Counted from the stretch's first letter, positions 30,300 through 42,767 are shown. The stretch is DNA of 64,000 nucleotides from Ceratorhiza oryzae-sativae (GCA_030998015.1 JARWMV010000004.1:480975-544974); one strand, 5' to 3'. The notes: generated by a model not told the origin, from the sequence alone. A program made the numbers and translations.

Positions 30300-31225
30300 G
30301 TGCATCAGAATGTCCCATTCATCAATTGACAGAACTGGCTTTGCTGTTTTGACTGGCCTACAGACCACACCATATGGGACTTTGCACAATTGCTCCAAGG
30401 CATTGTTTCAGATGAAAGTAAATTCAACATTTTTGGTTCAGATGGAAAAGCCTATACATGGCACAGGAAGGGCAAAGGCCTAGACCCTCAATACACATCA
30501 AAACTTGTCAAGCATGGCAGTGGAAATGTTAAAGTATGGGGCTGTATTTGTTAAATCATAAAGGAATGTGACATTCCTTAGTGTGTGAGGAAGTGGTTGC
30601 TAGGCTCAATTACTGGCACACATGCCCAGGTAAGTGTACACTATAGATTGCAGGTCGCTAGTCACTACTGTACATAAGAGATATAAAACAGTTTATATAC
30701 ATGAACAATGGAGAAATATATGTGAATAATCAGAAACACAGAGTACATGTGCAGGAATATCAGCAGCACATGATCTGGTTCAACAGTATTACATCAAGAG
30801 GAGTGAGGTGCCTCCACCACATTGATGGAATCCTCACTGGTTCGCACTACACTGAGATTCTTCAAGAATAGCTGCTTGGGACATTAAAAGACCATAAAAT
30901 ATCCAAGAAAAACAAATTTTTTCAGCAGGATAACAACCCAAAACATACTTCTTGCATTGCCAAGAAATGGCTGTCCAATCACTCCATGAATGTTTTGCCT
31001 TGGCCCTTGTCTAGCTCCAACCAAAATATTATTGAGCATGTTTGGGACTGCTTGGACAGGAAGATACATGCACAAGACTGCTTACCTCACAACAAGGATG
31101 AGCTCTGGTCAATGCTGCAGGAAGAATGGCATTGTATCCCACAAGACTTTATTGACTGACTATATGCATCAATCCCAACTCAAATTCAAAGTGTTATTAA
31201 GGCAAGTGGAGGAAATACATGATTT
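30300..31225 (+). pseudogene. Tc1 transposase, C-terminal half
   Basis: Continues the transposase broken at 19381. It includes VSDESKFNIFGSDGKAYTW (first catalytic Asp) and SKLVKHGSGNVKVWGCI. An interruption of about 250 bp (30550-30795) follows, then ILTGSHYTEILQE, FFQQDNNPKHTSCIAKKWL (second Asp) and QNIIEHVWDCLDRKIHAQD (Glu, D34E type), ending near QSVIKASGGNT. Several TGA codons and frame changes. The order matches the 54765-54178 frame of the better Tc1 copy. Confidence 0.85.
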
Positions 31226-31317
31226 TGAACATCCTGGTGCATATATAGTGTGTCCCATGAGATGGGAAGTGCAACTCATGGCTATACAGCTGCCTTTGTT
31301 GGAGGTGGCACTTGAAG

Positions 31318-31509
31318 CTACATAATTGATGTAGCATACCTTTTTGGTGAGTGACACACATGTCCTTGTGTGTCACTCCAAATTGTACAATACTTTACAG
31401 GTATATACATTCAATGTCTGGCTACAACTTTCATTACATGGCCAAGCGCTCAAGTCTACTTGTTCACCTGATGTGGTGAGTCCAATCTCAACAACAATGA
31501 GAAAGGTCA
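31318..31509 (-). repeat. Right terminal inverted repeat of the split Tc1 element
   Basis: Reverse complement of 18766-18961 with scattered mismatches. It ends GAGAAAGGTCA, directly against the element B LTR at 31510. Confidence 0.85.
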
Positions 31510-32028
31510 TGTCATGGCCTAGACCATGACACAGATTTTATTATAATTTTCCTATATTTTACATCTCTTGTTCTCATCTTTTTGGGCAAGTCCCGTTTAA
31601 TCAGATATATGCATAGAATTACTTACATGATCACATGACCTTGTTGTTGTTTACATTCTGTTTGTACCTTCTGGAATATTCTGTTACATGGCACCATTCT
31701 TACATTGTATGATAGTTGTCTTGCACCATATGTGTATTTGATATAGCTCATCATATGAATATATAAGGGAGAGTCTGAGAGCCTTAAGCCTCAGAACTCG
31801 ACCTCCTGTTGTATCCCTCTACTACCTGTGTGACTTACAGTCCATAGTCCCTGCCCAGTCCTCTTAAGGACAAGTGCACCTACTTCCACAGCCTTGTGTC
31901 TTATCACACACTCCTTGTCACATGTCTTTCCCTTGACATTGTGACTTAGACCTCCAGCATCATCGCCTATAGGTCTCCCATTGTCCCCTTAGACATTTGG
32001 GTCATCCTTCCTGGTCGTAGCTCTGACA
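31510..32028 (+). repeat. 5' LTR of element B
   Basis: 519 bp, TGTCATGGCCTAGACC to GTAGCTCTGACA. Contains TGAATATATAAGGG as TATA-like site (near 31757) followed by GAGAGTCTGAGAGCCTTAAG. Confidence 0.9.
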
Positions 32029-32395
32029 TTAGGTCAAGTTCTTCCTTGTCAACTTGGGATTGAGATGTACCCCTGTACTAGCCTACTGTGAAATGGAGAA
32101 AGGCTTGGACTGCATAATAATCAAAAGCAGAAAGAGACTATCCAGTAACAGGTGTCTACAAGGCAGACGGTACCTATCGCCCAACCCTAGGACTCTTGTC
32201 CATCACCACACGTGTCGCAGACAGCAATCTACCTGCTTGCAAAAAGACGCTCTATATCATGCCTGTCAAAGGCTTGTTGATTAGTTGTAGTCATTGTCCA
32301 ACACTAGGTAGCAGATCAGCCACATTGTTTGAGAGTGAAAATCGTGGCTTCAAGAGCACCCACCATATTTGCCTATCCCACTTCCTTTTTTAGCT

Positions 32396-33709
32396 ATGTC
32401 CACACCAAACCCCACCCCTGCTTGGATTCAGTTTGATGCCACCCAGATTCAAGTACCCACCAATCCAGCCAACCTATTAGCATTTACACACACAATCAAG
32501 GACATGCTGATTGCTATAAATAACAATCTTGCAGTATTCATCAATCTACAGTCAGCCAAACTTTCCACTATCAACACCACTCTCCAGAACCACAATACAG
32601 GTGTATCTAACCTTGAAACAAATGTAGTCGCACTCCAGGCTACAGTCCAAGCACCTGGCACAAGCACCTCTGTTGTGCATACTTGAGCGCCCAAGTTATC
32701 AGCACCTGCTAAATTCAATGGCTCAGATAAAAACAAAGTGGTATCCTTCAGGGTCATGGTGGCCCATTATTTGTGGACTTCTTATCCTTCTGTGACTGCT
32801 GATGAGCAGATCGCCTACATCATCTCCTGCCTGGATAGCAAAGCCCATGAGTGGCTGGAACCCTATTTGGAAGATGATGTTATTAATGGTAATCCAGTCA
32901 CTTGGCTTCATAATGTCAATGACTTCTGGACCCAATTTAACACTCACTGGAATGTCGCCAACAAGACCAAAAATTTCAGGGTGAAATTCAAGTTGCTCAA
33001 ACAAAAGAATTTGGTCCAAGAATATTTCAAGGACTTCCAGACATATTCCCAGGGTCTCAGTTACAATGATGCATCTCTTTGTGATCATTTCTTCAATGGT
33101 CTTATGGTCAAAATCAAGGAGTTCCTTGTGGCCCAAGACTACGACCACATGGCTGCCAACGTCACTTTGCAAACTCTTGCAGACAAGGCACTCAGAATCG
33201 ATCAGCATATTGAGTCGTTCCAGGCCCAAAATCCATCTTCCAAATCTTCCTCTTCCAATGTGGCTAGCACCTCCACCAAAGCTTCCACCTCGCCATCAGC
33301 AGCTCCTCCCAAAGGCCAGGCCAGGGAAAAGATGCCTGTTAGGGAAAAGGTGTACACGCTTGGTCTGGATGGTAAGGCTCGCAAAGGAACAGTTTTAGCT
33401 ATAAACCACAACACCAAAGGACAGTTGATTCCCATGATCAAATGGAATGACAGATCATCTGAAGAAACTATGTTTAAACAAATCCAAAAAGATTTGCATC
33501 TGATTGTCATCGCTCCCACAGCTCCTACCCTGGCCAAAGGTTCTGGTCCTGGACCCATGGATCTAGATTCAGCTGGGAAAGGGAAAAAGCCTGTTATATG
33601 CAGCACTTGTGGTGGTTGTGGCCATTATTCCAGCGCCTGTCCCTCCAAACCCTATTCTGGGCAAGCCGCTTCCCTTTCTGGTGATGAGTCAGAAAACAAG
33701 GACGCTTGA
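32396..33709 (+). pseudogene. Element B gag, one in-frame TGA
   Basis: Starts MSTPNPTPAWIQFDATQIQV. The only stop before the natural end is TGA at 32684. Capsid part: DEQIAYIISCLDSKAHEWLE, FWTQFNTHWNVANKTKNF, NLVQEYFKDFQTYSQGLSYN, which is the retrotransposon Gag family typical of Tf2-like chromoviruses. Ser/Ala-rich linker, then zinc knuckle CSTCGGCGHYSSAC (CX2CX4HX4C) near 33602-33643. Length and order normal. Confidence 0.88.
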
Positions 33710-36700
33710 ACATTGACAGAGCAAATGTATCAAGCGAAACCAGTACAGACTTTGAAATATATGCTGTAGACAACGTGTCCCCTTTGAATATATATTTTGT
33801 TGCATCTCAAGTCCCATCTGCTCCAGAAAATAAAAGCATCAGCCATATGCAAACCATGCACAGTTGGGCAATGATTGACTCAGGCACATCCTCATGCTTT
33901 ATACACCCACACCTAGTCAAACAATATTGAATACCCACTTACAAAAAGAAAAATCCAAAAAAATTAAAAGTTATTGATGGTTGTGAAATCTCTTCTGGTA
34001 TTGTTGATACAGAATGTGTTTTTATTCTAGAAATAGGTAGCCACAAAGAACAATTGATTTGTAATGTAGCAGACATAGGTAGACACACTTTAGTACTAGG
34101 AATGTTGTGGCTCAAATTACATAATCCAAATATTGATTGGCCAAACAAACATGTTACCTTTGACTCAAACTTTTGTATAAAAAATTGCGTTCCTGCTTCT
34201 AATGTAGTTCTTGGCAATGTTGGTGGTGTCATTGACCCATTCAATGAAAACCTAGGAGGTGTTGAGGCTTACCAACCTCTTGAAGGCATCCCTAGGGACC
34301 CTGGAGGTGTCGTGGTATCAAAACCACTTGAAGGCATCCCAGAGGAACTCCAAGACTATGTGGACATATTTTCTGAGGACAAAGTGATGGAGTTACCTCC
34401 TCACTGTCCATACAACCTTGAGATAGTCCTCAAGGATCAAAATGCACCAGTAAAAGGACTGGTATACCCCCTTTGCCCTTTGGATGATGAGGAATTAAGG
34501 AGAATACTCAAAGAGCAGTTGGACAAAGGGTTGATCAGGCCCTCCAAATCATGATACAGCTCCCCAGTAATCTTTGTTCCTAAAAAGAATGGCAAAAGAA
34601 GGATGTGTGTCGATTACTGTTTGCTCAATTCCAACACAGTACAAAACATGTATCCCATACCTCTCATTTCCACCTTGGTAGAGAAATTGAGAGGAGCATG
34701 TGTATTCACAACTCTGGACCTTAAATCTGGCTATAATCTGGTCAGAATTAAAGAAGGAGATGAATGGAAAACAGCATTTAAAACGAAATACGGTCTATTT
34801 GAATACTTGGTCATGCCTTTCAGTCTTTGTAATGCTCCAGCTGCCTTCCAGAACTTCATGAACGAGATCTTCAGGGATTTGCTAGATGTGTCAGTCATAG
34901 TATACCTTGATGACATACTTATATTTTCTAAAAACCCTGAGGATCACATGAAGCACATTCAGGAGGTGTTATCCTGACTTAGGAAACACCAGCTATATTG
35001 CAACCTGGAAAAATGTGTCTTCAACACTTCTGAAGTGGAATACCTAAGTGTAATTGCCAATGGCAAAGGAGTCAAAACAGACCCTAAAAAGGTCACGGAA
35101 GCAGCTAATTGGGAAACACTGCATACCATAAAGGAAGTGCAGGAAGCACTAGGGTTTTTCAACTACTATCACTGCTTCATAGAGGACTTCACAGGACAAG
35201 CTTGGCCTATGTACCAGCTCTTGCATAAAGATGTCCCTTGGCAATGGGGAAAGAATGAGGAAGCATCTTTCCAAATTCTGAAAAAAGCACTAGTCGAATC
35301 TCCTGTCTTAATCCAACCAGACATCACAAAGGAATTTATACTGGAATGTGATGCATCCGACTTTGCCACTGGAGCTATTCTCAACCAGTATGGCAAAGAT
35401 GGCAAAATACATCTGGTAGCCTTCTATTCCAAAACTCTATCACCAGCCGAACAAAACTATGATATACATGATAAAGAATTACTGGCTATGATATGAGCAT
35501 TCAAAGAATGGTGTCACTTGCTTGAAGGATCTGAAATCCCTGTCTTGGTACTCTCAGACCACAAAAATCTAGAGTTCTTCCAGACAAAAAGGGACTTAAA
35601 CCAGAGACAAGCAAGGTGGATGGGCTTCCTGGCTGACTACAATTACAGAATCAAGTACAGAAAAGGGGCACAAAACGGAAAAGCTGATATACTATCTTGA
35701 TGAGAATCACTCTGGAGAGAAGCAGCTAAAGAGGGGGGTGAAACCCTGCTGCTTATCAGCCCTGAGCTTTTCATTTCAGCAATTCTCACCAACCATTCCC
35801 TCAATGATCTAATCAGGGATGCATTACCAGATGATAAGACCATATCAAAGATTCTAAAGTCCCTTGAGGAAAACATTCCAGTTAAAGGCTGGCATCTAGA
35901 AGATGACTTGTTGTACTACCACAAACGCATATATGTACCAAACGAGTCAGAAATCAGACGAGTAGTCATAGAAAGCCAGCATGACAATCCTGCAGCAGGG
36001 CATCCAGGGCATTTCAGGACACTAGATCTCCTATCTTGAGATTACTATTGGTCCAGAATGAAAAAATCTGTTGTCAATTATATTCAGGCATGTGACTTGT
36101 GTATCTGGAACAAGCATTCAAACCAAGCCCCTCCTGGTCTCCTACAACCCATAGACTTACCAAATAAACCCTGGGAGGAAATCACCTATGACTTGATCAC
36201 TGGATTACCAATGTCAGAAGGATACGATGCAATACTCACAGTGGTGGACTGATTATCAAAAATGGTACACTTTATCCCCACACACTTGGGAGCCACTGCA
36301 GTAGACATTGCAAACCTATTCGTAAACTTTGTCTGGAAATTACATGGATTACCCCAAAAACCATATCTGACTGAGGCCCCAACTTCAATGCCAAATTCCT
36401 TCACCAACTGTACAAACGCCTAAACATTGAACCACATTACTCTACAGCATACAGACCACAGGTTGATGGGCAAAGCAAAAGACTTAACCGATTTGTTGAA
36501 ATATATCTTTGTCACTACATAAATCATAGACAGATGGATTGGGTAGCAGCATTGCCTATGGTGGAATTCACATATAATAATGGGAAGCACTCAGGATCAA
36601 GCCACTTGCCATTCTTTGCCTGCTATGGTTACAACCCAGACTTCACTGTGGGTAATACCAAAGAAAGCCAGGTACCTGCCACTGATCAATACACTGAACA

Positions 36701-37208
36701 CCTCAAGGAAATCCAAGAAGAGGCCAAGGCTGCTCTAATGATTGCCAATCGAACATACTCCGAATATTATAATTGGAAGCATTGTGAAGCACCAAAGATC
36801 AAAGTCGGATCAAAGGCCTTCCTAGATGGCTCAAATATCAAAACCATACGCCTATCTAAGAAATTGGATAACAGGTGTTTTGGACCATACAAAGTACTGG
36901 AACAAATTGGAAAACATACTTTCAAACTGGAATTACCCAAATCCATGAAGGTTCACCCAGTATTCCACACTTCACTCCTGTTCCCAAAACCAATAGATGA
37001 CTATAACCAGCAACCTGTACCCGTTCCACTGGTGGTCACTCCTGATGGTGAAGAAGAATTTGAAGTTGAAGAAATCCTGGACTCTTGAAAGGTTGGAAGA
37101 AGATTGGAGTATTACATCAAATGGAAAGGCTATGGACCAGAAGAAAACCTATGGTTACCTAAAGCTGAACTCAAGAATGCACCTGAACAAGTCAAAGAAT
37201 TCCACTGA
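33706..37208 (+). pseudogene. Element B pol: PR-RT-RNase H-IN-chromodomain, decayed by TGA codons
   Basis: Protease AMIDSGTSSCFIHPHL near 33870. [32 protein letters not shown] and the catalytic pair in [14 protein letters not shown]. RNase H: EFILECDASDFATGAIL and [12 protein letters not shown]. Integrase: HDNPAAGHPGHF, ITYDLITGLPMSEGYDA, PQVDGQSKRLNRFVEIYL, and a C-terminal region with KSMKVHPVFHTSLLFPKP. The chromodomain ends with IKWKGYGPEENLWLPKAE. In-frame TGA codons at 33928, 34552, 34975, 35494, 35698, 35701, about 36037, 36250 and 37086; one base lost near 36355 shifts the integrase core. No TAA or TAG interrupts the frame. Confidence 0.9.
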
Positions 37209-37246
37209 CTCCATCCCAATGCACTCAGACCTTGATGGGGGGGAAG

Positions 37247-37768
37247 TGTCATGGCCTAGACCATGATGCAGATTTTATTATGATTTTCCTACATTTTATA
37301 CATCTCTCTTTCTCATATTTTTTGGACAAGTCCTGTTTAATTGGATATATGCATAGAATTACTTACATGATCATGTGACCTTGTTGTTGTTTATGTTCTG
37401 TTTGTACCTTCTGGAATATTCTGTTACATGGCACCATTCTTACATTGTACAATAGTCATCTTGCACCATATGTGTATTTGATATAGCTCATCATATGAAT
37501 ATATAAGGGAGAGTCTGAGAGCCTTAAGCCTCAGAACTCGACCTCCTGTTGTATCCCTCTACTACCTGTGTGACTTACAGTCCATAGTCCCTGCCCAGTC
37601 CTCTTAAGGACAAGTGCACCTACTTCCACATCCTTGTGTCTTATTGCACACTCCTTGTTGCATGTCTTTCCCTTGATGTCATGACTTAGACCTCTGGCAT
37701 TGTTGCCTATAGGTCTCCCATCGTCCCCTTAGACGTTTGGGTCATCCTTCCTGGTTGTAGCTGTGACA
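37247..37768 (+). repeat. 3' LTR of element B
   Basis: 522 bp, TGTCATGGCCTAGACC to GTAGCTGTGACA, preceded by a G-rich tract. Confidence 0.9.
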
Positions 37769-38052
37769 AATACTGCAGCTACATATGAGGCTGTACACTG
37801 GTTACTCACAGCTGAGCATAGCAAATACATAGTCAAGCCAACAGGAAGAGAGAAAAGGAAGGAAAGGAAGCAGTAAAGCACAGCCAAGCACTGCCTTGAG
37901 CCTGTGTTGCTAGGCTGTAAGAGGGTGACTTGGAGGTAGTGCTGGTCCTTATATTAGACCAAGATCTGGCCCAGCACAGCAAAGGCCAGTGTCTGGGTAA
38001 GGTCTGGCTGAGAAGAAAAGAGGGGGGAGGAAAAGAGGGTGGCTCTTGACAT
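37769..38052. other. Spacer between element B and the palindrome
   Basis: About 280 bp of CpG-poor, purine-rich sequence. No gene or repeat end recognised. Confidence 0.4.
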
Positions 38053-38151
38053 GACTCTCCTTCACTCACTTTCAAAAAACTATCCTTGTACCAATGCTGG
38101 CCATTCAGTTCTCTGTTTCTCTTACACTTGCATTCCCACCCATGTTTTTTT

Positions 38152-39480
38152 GTGACACAATGGGTGTTGGCTGTCCATCCAGGTAGGCCCTTTTGTTATT
38201 GTGCCCAATCTGGTCTGAGCCTACCAAAAACACAAATTTGATCAACTTCTCCCTTTATAGCCCTACTACCATAAACTATACTGGGTTGATAGCTAATCTC
38301 CATGCCCCACCACCTTCCCTGATGCCACTGCTTGGACCAACACTGCCAGAGCAGTCTCTGGTTGCTCACTTCCAAAATAATGACACTATATTACATACCC
38401 ATATGCTATGGAAGGTGAGTATCTCCCTACTTCAAACAATATCAGCTTACAGCTCCTCCTCCAACACTACACCAATGGAATCCATCCTGCTCTCATACAA
38501 GGTGGACCTCACTTGTGGAACATCTGCTCCAGGGGCCCTTCTGGATTTGCATTAGCCCTCATCATTGGCTTAAGCTCTCAAATGGTAAGCTCTCATTTTA
38601 TGTTCACTTTGTCCAGTTGCATACTGCCAAACTCTTAGCCCCAACCACCACAGTCTTGCCTTTCACCAAACTCCCCACCCTGGTCTATGCTGGCTCACCA
38701 ACAGCCCCTTCCCAGGTTATAGGATCCCCATCCAAGGAAGGGACTCATCCTCCCATCTCAGCCTGTCAGTACATCCATGTGGAACCACAGTTTGACTTTA
38801 CCCTTTTTACTTTGATGGACTGTGGCCTAACTTGCAAGTTTGTCCAACAGCACCTCAAGTTCATTGCTCAAGGCTCCTGGTGCACTAGGTGGAATAATGT
38901 TGTTGAACATGCTGTTTCCACCATAGCAATGCTCATTGCCAGTATGTATTTCATTGTTTCCATTAACTCACACAGGGATACCAACTAGCATGCATAGCCT
39001 GCTACTATTGCTACCACAAACAAGGTTACAGGAGGATCCAGTTCATTGTTAACAGGGCAAGTGGCACTAGTGAAGCAACTCCTGGGGGAGATTCAGATGG
39101 CCCTTCTGTTCAAGGGGGTGAATCTCATGCAGGAGTGATAGACTCCTCTGGTTCTGTTGGTAAGTCAATCTATCACTGCACCAGAATACCTAATTTTGAT
39201 AGTGGTAATAGATGATGATGTCCCTATGATCCCTATGGAGGAGCTGGATTACAATGCTTCTGGTATATCCAACCCAAGCACTGTAGAGGTTGACATGCCT
39301 CCTGTGGACTGCCTGGTGCATCAGCAAAAACTGAGATATAGGTCAGTTTACAGTGGAGTTTTATTTTCTTGGGTAGCCCCAAGTGATTTAAACATACCTT
39401 GTGGCTGTGAAGCTGTTTTTGACTGGTCTAAATGTGCCACTGTGAATTTGGAGCAATTTTGACTGGCAGGTCAGCTTGAG
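38152..39480 (+). pseudogene. Decayed family copy in the left palindrome arm
   Basis: Homologous in order to exons of the 7582-12534 gene. TGACACAATGGGTGTTGGCTG is the start exon. LLGPTLPEQSLVAHFQNNDT is exon 2; the donor GTGAGTATCTCC at about 38415 aligns with the Harbinger empty site. HHWLKLSNGK is exon 3, IHVEPQFDFTLFTLMDCGLT is exon 4, and the tail is PGGDSDGPSVQGGESHAGV. After a GTAAGT donor a different 3' part follows (DDDVPMIPMEELDYNASGIS). CpG is largely gone and at least one frame change splits the copy near exon 3. Confidence 0.8.
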
Positions 39481-39733
39481 AGCAGCCAAAGCTGATTTTG
39501 ACCTAATTAGGCAAGTTTGGGGCAGTTTAAATTGCCCCAGATCAAAATTTCCTTTTTTGGCAATTCTGATAAATGGAAAGAGGTAAAGAGGAAAATAACA
39601 AAAATGCCATTATTCATTCCCATTTATCAGAATTTCCAAAAAAGGAAATTTTGATCTGGGGCAATTTAAACTGCCCCAAACTTGCCTAATTAGGTCAAAA
39701 TCAGCTTTGGCTGCTCTCAAGCTGACCTGCCAG

Positions 39734-41040
39734 TCAAAATTGCTCCAAATTCACAGTGGCACATTTAGACCAGTCAAAAACAGCTTCACAGCCACAAGGT
39801 ATGTTTAAATCACTTGGGGCTACCCAAGAAAATAAAACTCCACTGTAAACTGACCTATATCTCAGTTTTTGCTGATGCACCAGGCAGTCCACAGGAGGCA
39901 TGTCAACCTCTACAGTGCTTGGGTTGGATATACCAGAAGCATTGTAATCCAGCTCCTCCATAGGGATCATAGGGACATCATCATCTATTACCACTATCAA
40001 AATTAGGTATTCTGGTGCAGTGATAGATTGACTTACCAACAGAACCAGAGGAGTCTATCACTCCTGCATGAGATTCACCCCCTTGAACAGAAGGGCCATC
40101 TGAATCTCCCCCAGGAGTTGCTTCACTAGTGCCACTTGCCCTGTTAACAATGAACTGGATCCTCCTGTAACCTTGTTTGTGGTAGCAATAGTAGCAGGCT
40201 ATGCATGCTAGTTGGTATCCCTGTGTGAGTTAATGGAAACAATGAAATACATACTGGCAATGAGCATTGCTATGGTGGAAACAGCATGTTCAACAACATT
40301 ATTCCACCTAGTGCACCAGGAGCCTTGAGCAATGAACTTGAGGTGCTGTTGGACAAACTTGCAAGTTAGGCCACAGTCCATCAAAGTAAAAAGGGTAAAG
40401 TCAAACTGTGGTTCCACATGGATGTACTGACAGGCTGAGATGGGAGGATGAGTCCCTTCCTTGGATGGGGATCCTATAACCTGGGAAGGGGCTGTTGGTG
40501 AGCCAGCATAGACCAGGGTGGGGAGTTTGGTGAAAGGCAAGACTGTGGTGGTTGGGGCTAAGAGTTTGGCAGTATGCAACTGGACAAAGTGAACATAAAA
40601 TGAGAGCTTACCATTTGAGAGCTTAAGCCAATGATGAGGGCTAATGCAAATCCAGAAGGGCCCCTGGAGCAGATGTTCCACAAGTGAGGTCCACCTTGTA
40701 TGAGAGCAGGATGGATTCCATTGGTGTAGTGTTGGAGGGAGGAGCTGTAAGCTGATATTGTTTGAAGTAGGGAGATACTCACCTTCCATAGCATGGGTAT
40801 GTAATATAGTGTCATTATTTTGGAAGTGAGCAACCAGAGACTGCTCTGGCAGTGTTGGTCCAAGCAGTGGCATCAGGGAAGGTGGTGGGGCATGGAGATT
40901 AGCTATCAACCCAGTATAGTTTATGGTAGTAGGGCTATAAAGGGAGAAGTTGATCAAATTTGTGTTTTTGGTAGGCTCAGACCAGATTGGGCACAATAAC
41001 AAAAGGGCCTACCTGGATGGACAGCCAACACCCATTGTGT
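39734..41040 (-). pseudogene. Decayed family copy in the right palindrome arm
   Basis: Mirror image of the left-arm copy. One extra base relative to the left arm near 40737 lets exons 2-4 read in one longer frame (40208-41002), which is why this arm seems to encode a 264-residue protein while the left arm does not. Not an independent gene. Confidence 0.8.
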
Positions 41041-41143
41041 CACAAAAAAACATGGGTGGGAATGCAAGTGTAAGAGAAACAGAGAACTGAATGGCCAGCA
41101 TTGGTACAAGGATAGTTTTTTGAAAGTGAGTGAAGGAAAGTCA

Positions 41144-42205
41144 GTGGTCAGAAGCCATGCAATATAGTCAGCCCCTAAATGGCTCATTTAAACCTTGGCT
41201 TTGGCATAAGTTGTTTGGCATGCACAGCCACCTTTCACCTTGGAGATTGGGGACAAACTAGCACTGGGAAAAGCATACATGCACTGGATGGCTGAACACC
41301 TTGCTTGTGGTTGATTATCCCAAGTCAGGACATACCAGAAAACAATCCCATGGAGCAGAAAATAGAACAAGGGGCCCCTCTAGAGGGTGAACAAATTTTC
41401 TTCACAAGTGAATGATGGACACAACTACAAGATCAATAACCCACTACTACACCTCACTCATCCACTTCATCTACTGCATCACTACCAGCCTATACCATCC
41501 TCCTTGCCTTCCTCCACCACTGTCACCCAGACAAAGGAAGCTGTGCCAGCCTCTGTGTGCAGGAATTTGCAGGAATTCCATGTGAAATTCTGGCATATTC
41601 TGGCACTGCAGGAGACAGACAGTGCAGGAATGGCCCCAGTGGTGCCAGTACCCTGGAGCTCTGGCAGTCCTGCATTCTTGCATACTGGCATTCCTGCACC
41701 AGTGCATGAACCCCACTTTTGAATTACTTTTAGCCACCATTACATTCACAAGATTCAACCATTCCATCAATACATACATGATCTGTAAGAGATTAAAAAT
41801 GAACAAGATTGAAGCACATTTATGTGCAAAACATAATCAGGTGAATGCACAAAGATTCAGGTACCCCTATGCCAATGACCAGTGTGCAACACTAACATAT
41901 ACCTACCATTTAACTTGTCCAGTTGAGAGGAGTCTAATGAGCATACTTACATCTCAATCAGGCATATCTGTGAGGATGTCTAGGCAATATATTGGGGGAT
42001 AGCCCCTAAACAGCATCACACACACTAGTGAAACCAACCATGCAAATAATGGTCCCCTAGGTGGAGAGGGTGCAATATGGTGATGATACACTCTATACCA
42101 AGAATCAGCTTGTTTGGAGCAGTATTGGTGAGTGAAACTGGCAAAATACATACCCCTGTTGCCTAAAACCCTGTTAAATATACATGTTTGTGTTGGTTGT
42201 GTAGG
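41144..42205. other. Unassigned repeat-rich DNA
   Basis: CpG-poor sequence with short ORFs. A segment near 41560-41705 is rich in imperfect inverted and direct copies of TGCAGGAAT and TGGCA motifs and could fold. No coding region supported. Confidence 0.4.
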
Positions 42206-42767
42206 TGTCAGAACCAACAACATGAACAACAAGGCCTAACACTTGTAAGGCAAAGGTGGACCTATAGGCTGTGACAGCCAAAGGTCAAACTGCAATGTCT
42301 AGAGGGGGACACACAGTGAAGGGGTAGGTGTGACAACATGCAGGAGGATATGAGAGGTGCACTTGTCCTAAAGAGGACTGGGCAGATACTGCTAGGCTTG
42401 GTGACCACACAGGTAGAGGGGATATTGACAGGAGGTTGAGTTCTGAGGATTAAGGCTCCCAGACTCTCCCTTTATATATTCATGTCCAAGGCTGTGCATA
42501 TTAAATCTGAGGATGGGTGAGCAGTAGCAACAATGGTACAATGGTAACCAGGGTGCTAATGACACATCATCAGAGAAGGACATTCTGGAAGATACAAACT
42601 ATGGTCAAACAACAAAAGGGTCACATGACTTTCTTATGTAAGTAAATCTATGCATATATCCTAATATCCATGACTTGGTCAAAAAGTATATAAAATAAAA
42701 TGGAGAAAAATACAAAATAAATTTATAAAAATTGAAATAAATCTGTGTCATGGTCTAGGCCATGACA
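42206..42767 (-). repeat. Solo LTR of the element B family (minus strand)
   Basis: 562 bp, reads TGTCATGGTCTAGGCC from 42767 to GGTTCTGACA at 42206 on the minus strand. Perfect 5-bp target duplication GTAGG (42201-42205 and 42768-42772). Left by LTR-LTR recombination. Confidence 0.92.

Larger units (their letters stand above)
18766..31509 (+). mobile_element. Tc1/mariner-like transposon split by a retrotransposon
   Basis: Long terminal inverted repeats of about 195 bp: 18766-18961 matches the reverse complement of about 31318-31509, both containing GTGACACACAAG and GTGTGTCACTCACCAAAAAG. The transposase is interrupted at GLHAY|V (19381/30295) by element A. Deleting element A and one CATAT rejoins the frame, which then parallels the intact relative at 53881-55493. 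A further roughly 250-bp insertion (about 30550-30795) breaks the second half. The usual TA duplication can be proposed on the left (GCAGTA) but is not preserved on the right, where an element B LTR abuts. Confidence 0.85.
31510..37768 (+). mobile_element. Element B: Ty3/gypsy chromovirus with two LTRs
   Basis: About 6.3 kb: LTR 31510-32028, gag, pol with protease, RT, RNase H, integrase and chromodomain, a polypurine run GGGGGGGAAG, LTR 37247-37768. Coding frames are continuous over long distances but carry about ten in-frame stops, all TGA, plus one base loss in the integrase near 36355. Flanking 5-mers GGTCA and AATAC do not match, so the copy may have been rearranged or trimmed after insertion. 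Relatives of its LTR occur as solo copies at 42206, 42876 and 55519. Confidence 0.9.
38053..41143. repeat. 3.1-kb near-perfect palindrome of decayed gene copies
   Basis: Left arm 38053-39576 and right arm 39620-41143 are reverse complements with very few differences (for example one extra base near 40737). A 43-bp unpaired centre (39577-39619) separates them. Each arm holds a decayed copy of the host gene family at 7582-12534, transcribed inwards (towards the centre), with exon order and splice sites still visible. Outside the arms, similarity stops at once. No flanking target duplication was found, so this looks like an inverted duplication rather than a simple transposon. Confidence 0.9.

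Noticed and set aside
31505..37773. Target duplication for element B
   Set aside because: The 5-mers next to the LTRs (GGTCA and AATAC) do not match, so no duplication is claimed.
40208..41002. A separate 264-residue protein gene in the right palindrome arm
   Set aside because: It is the mirror copy of the left arm made longer by one extra base; exon borders of the family gene show it reads through former introns.
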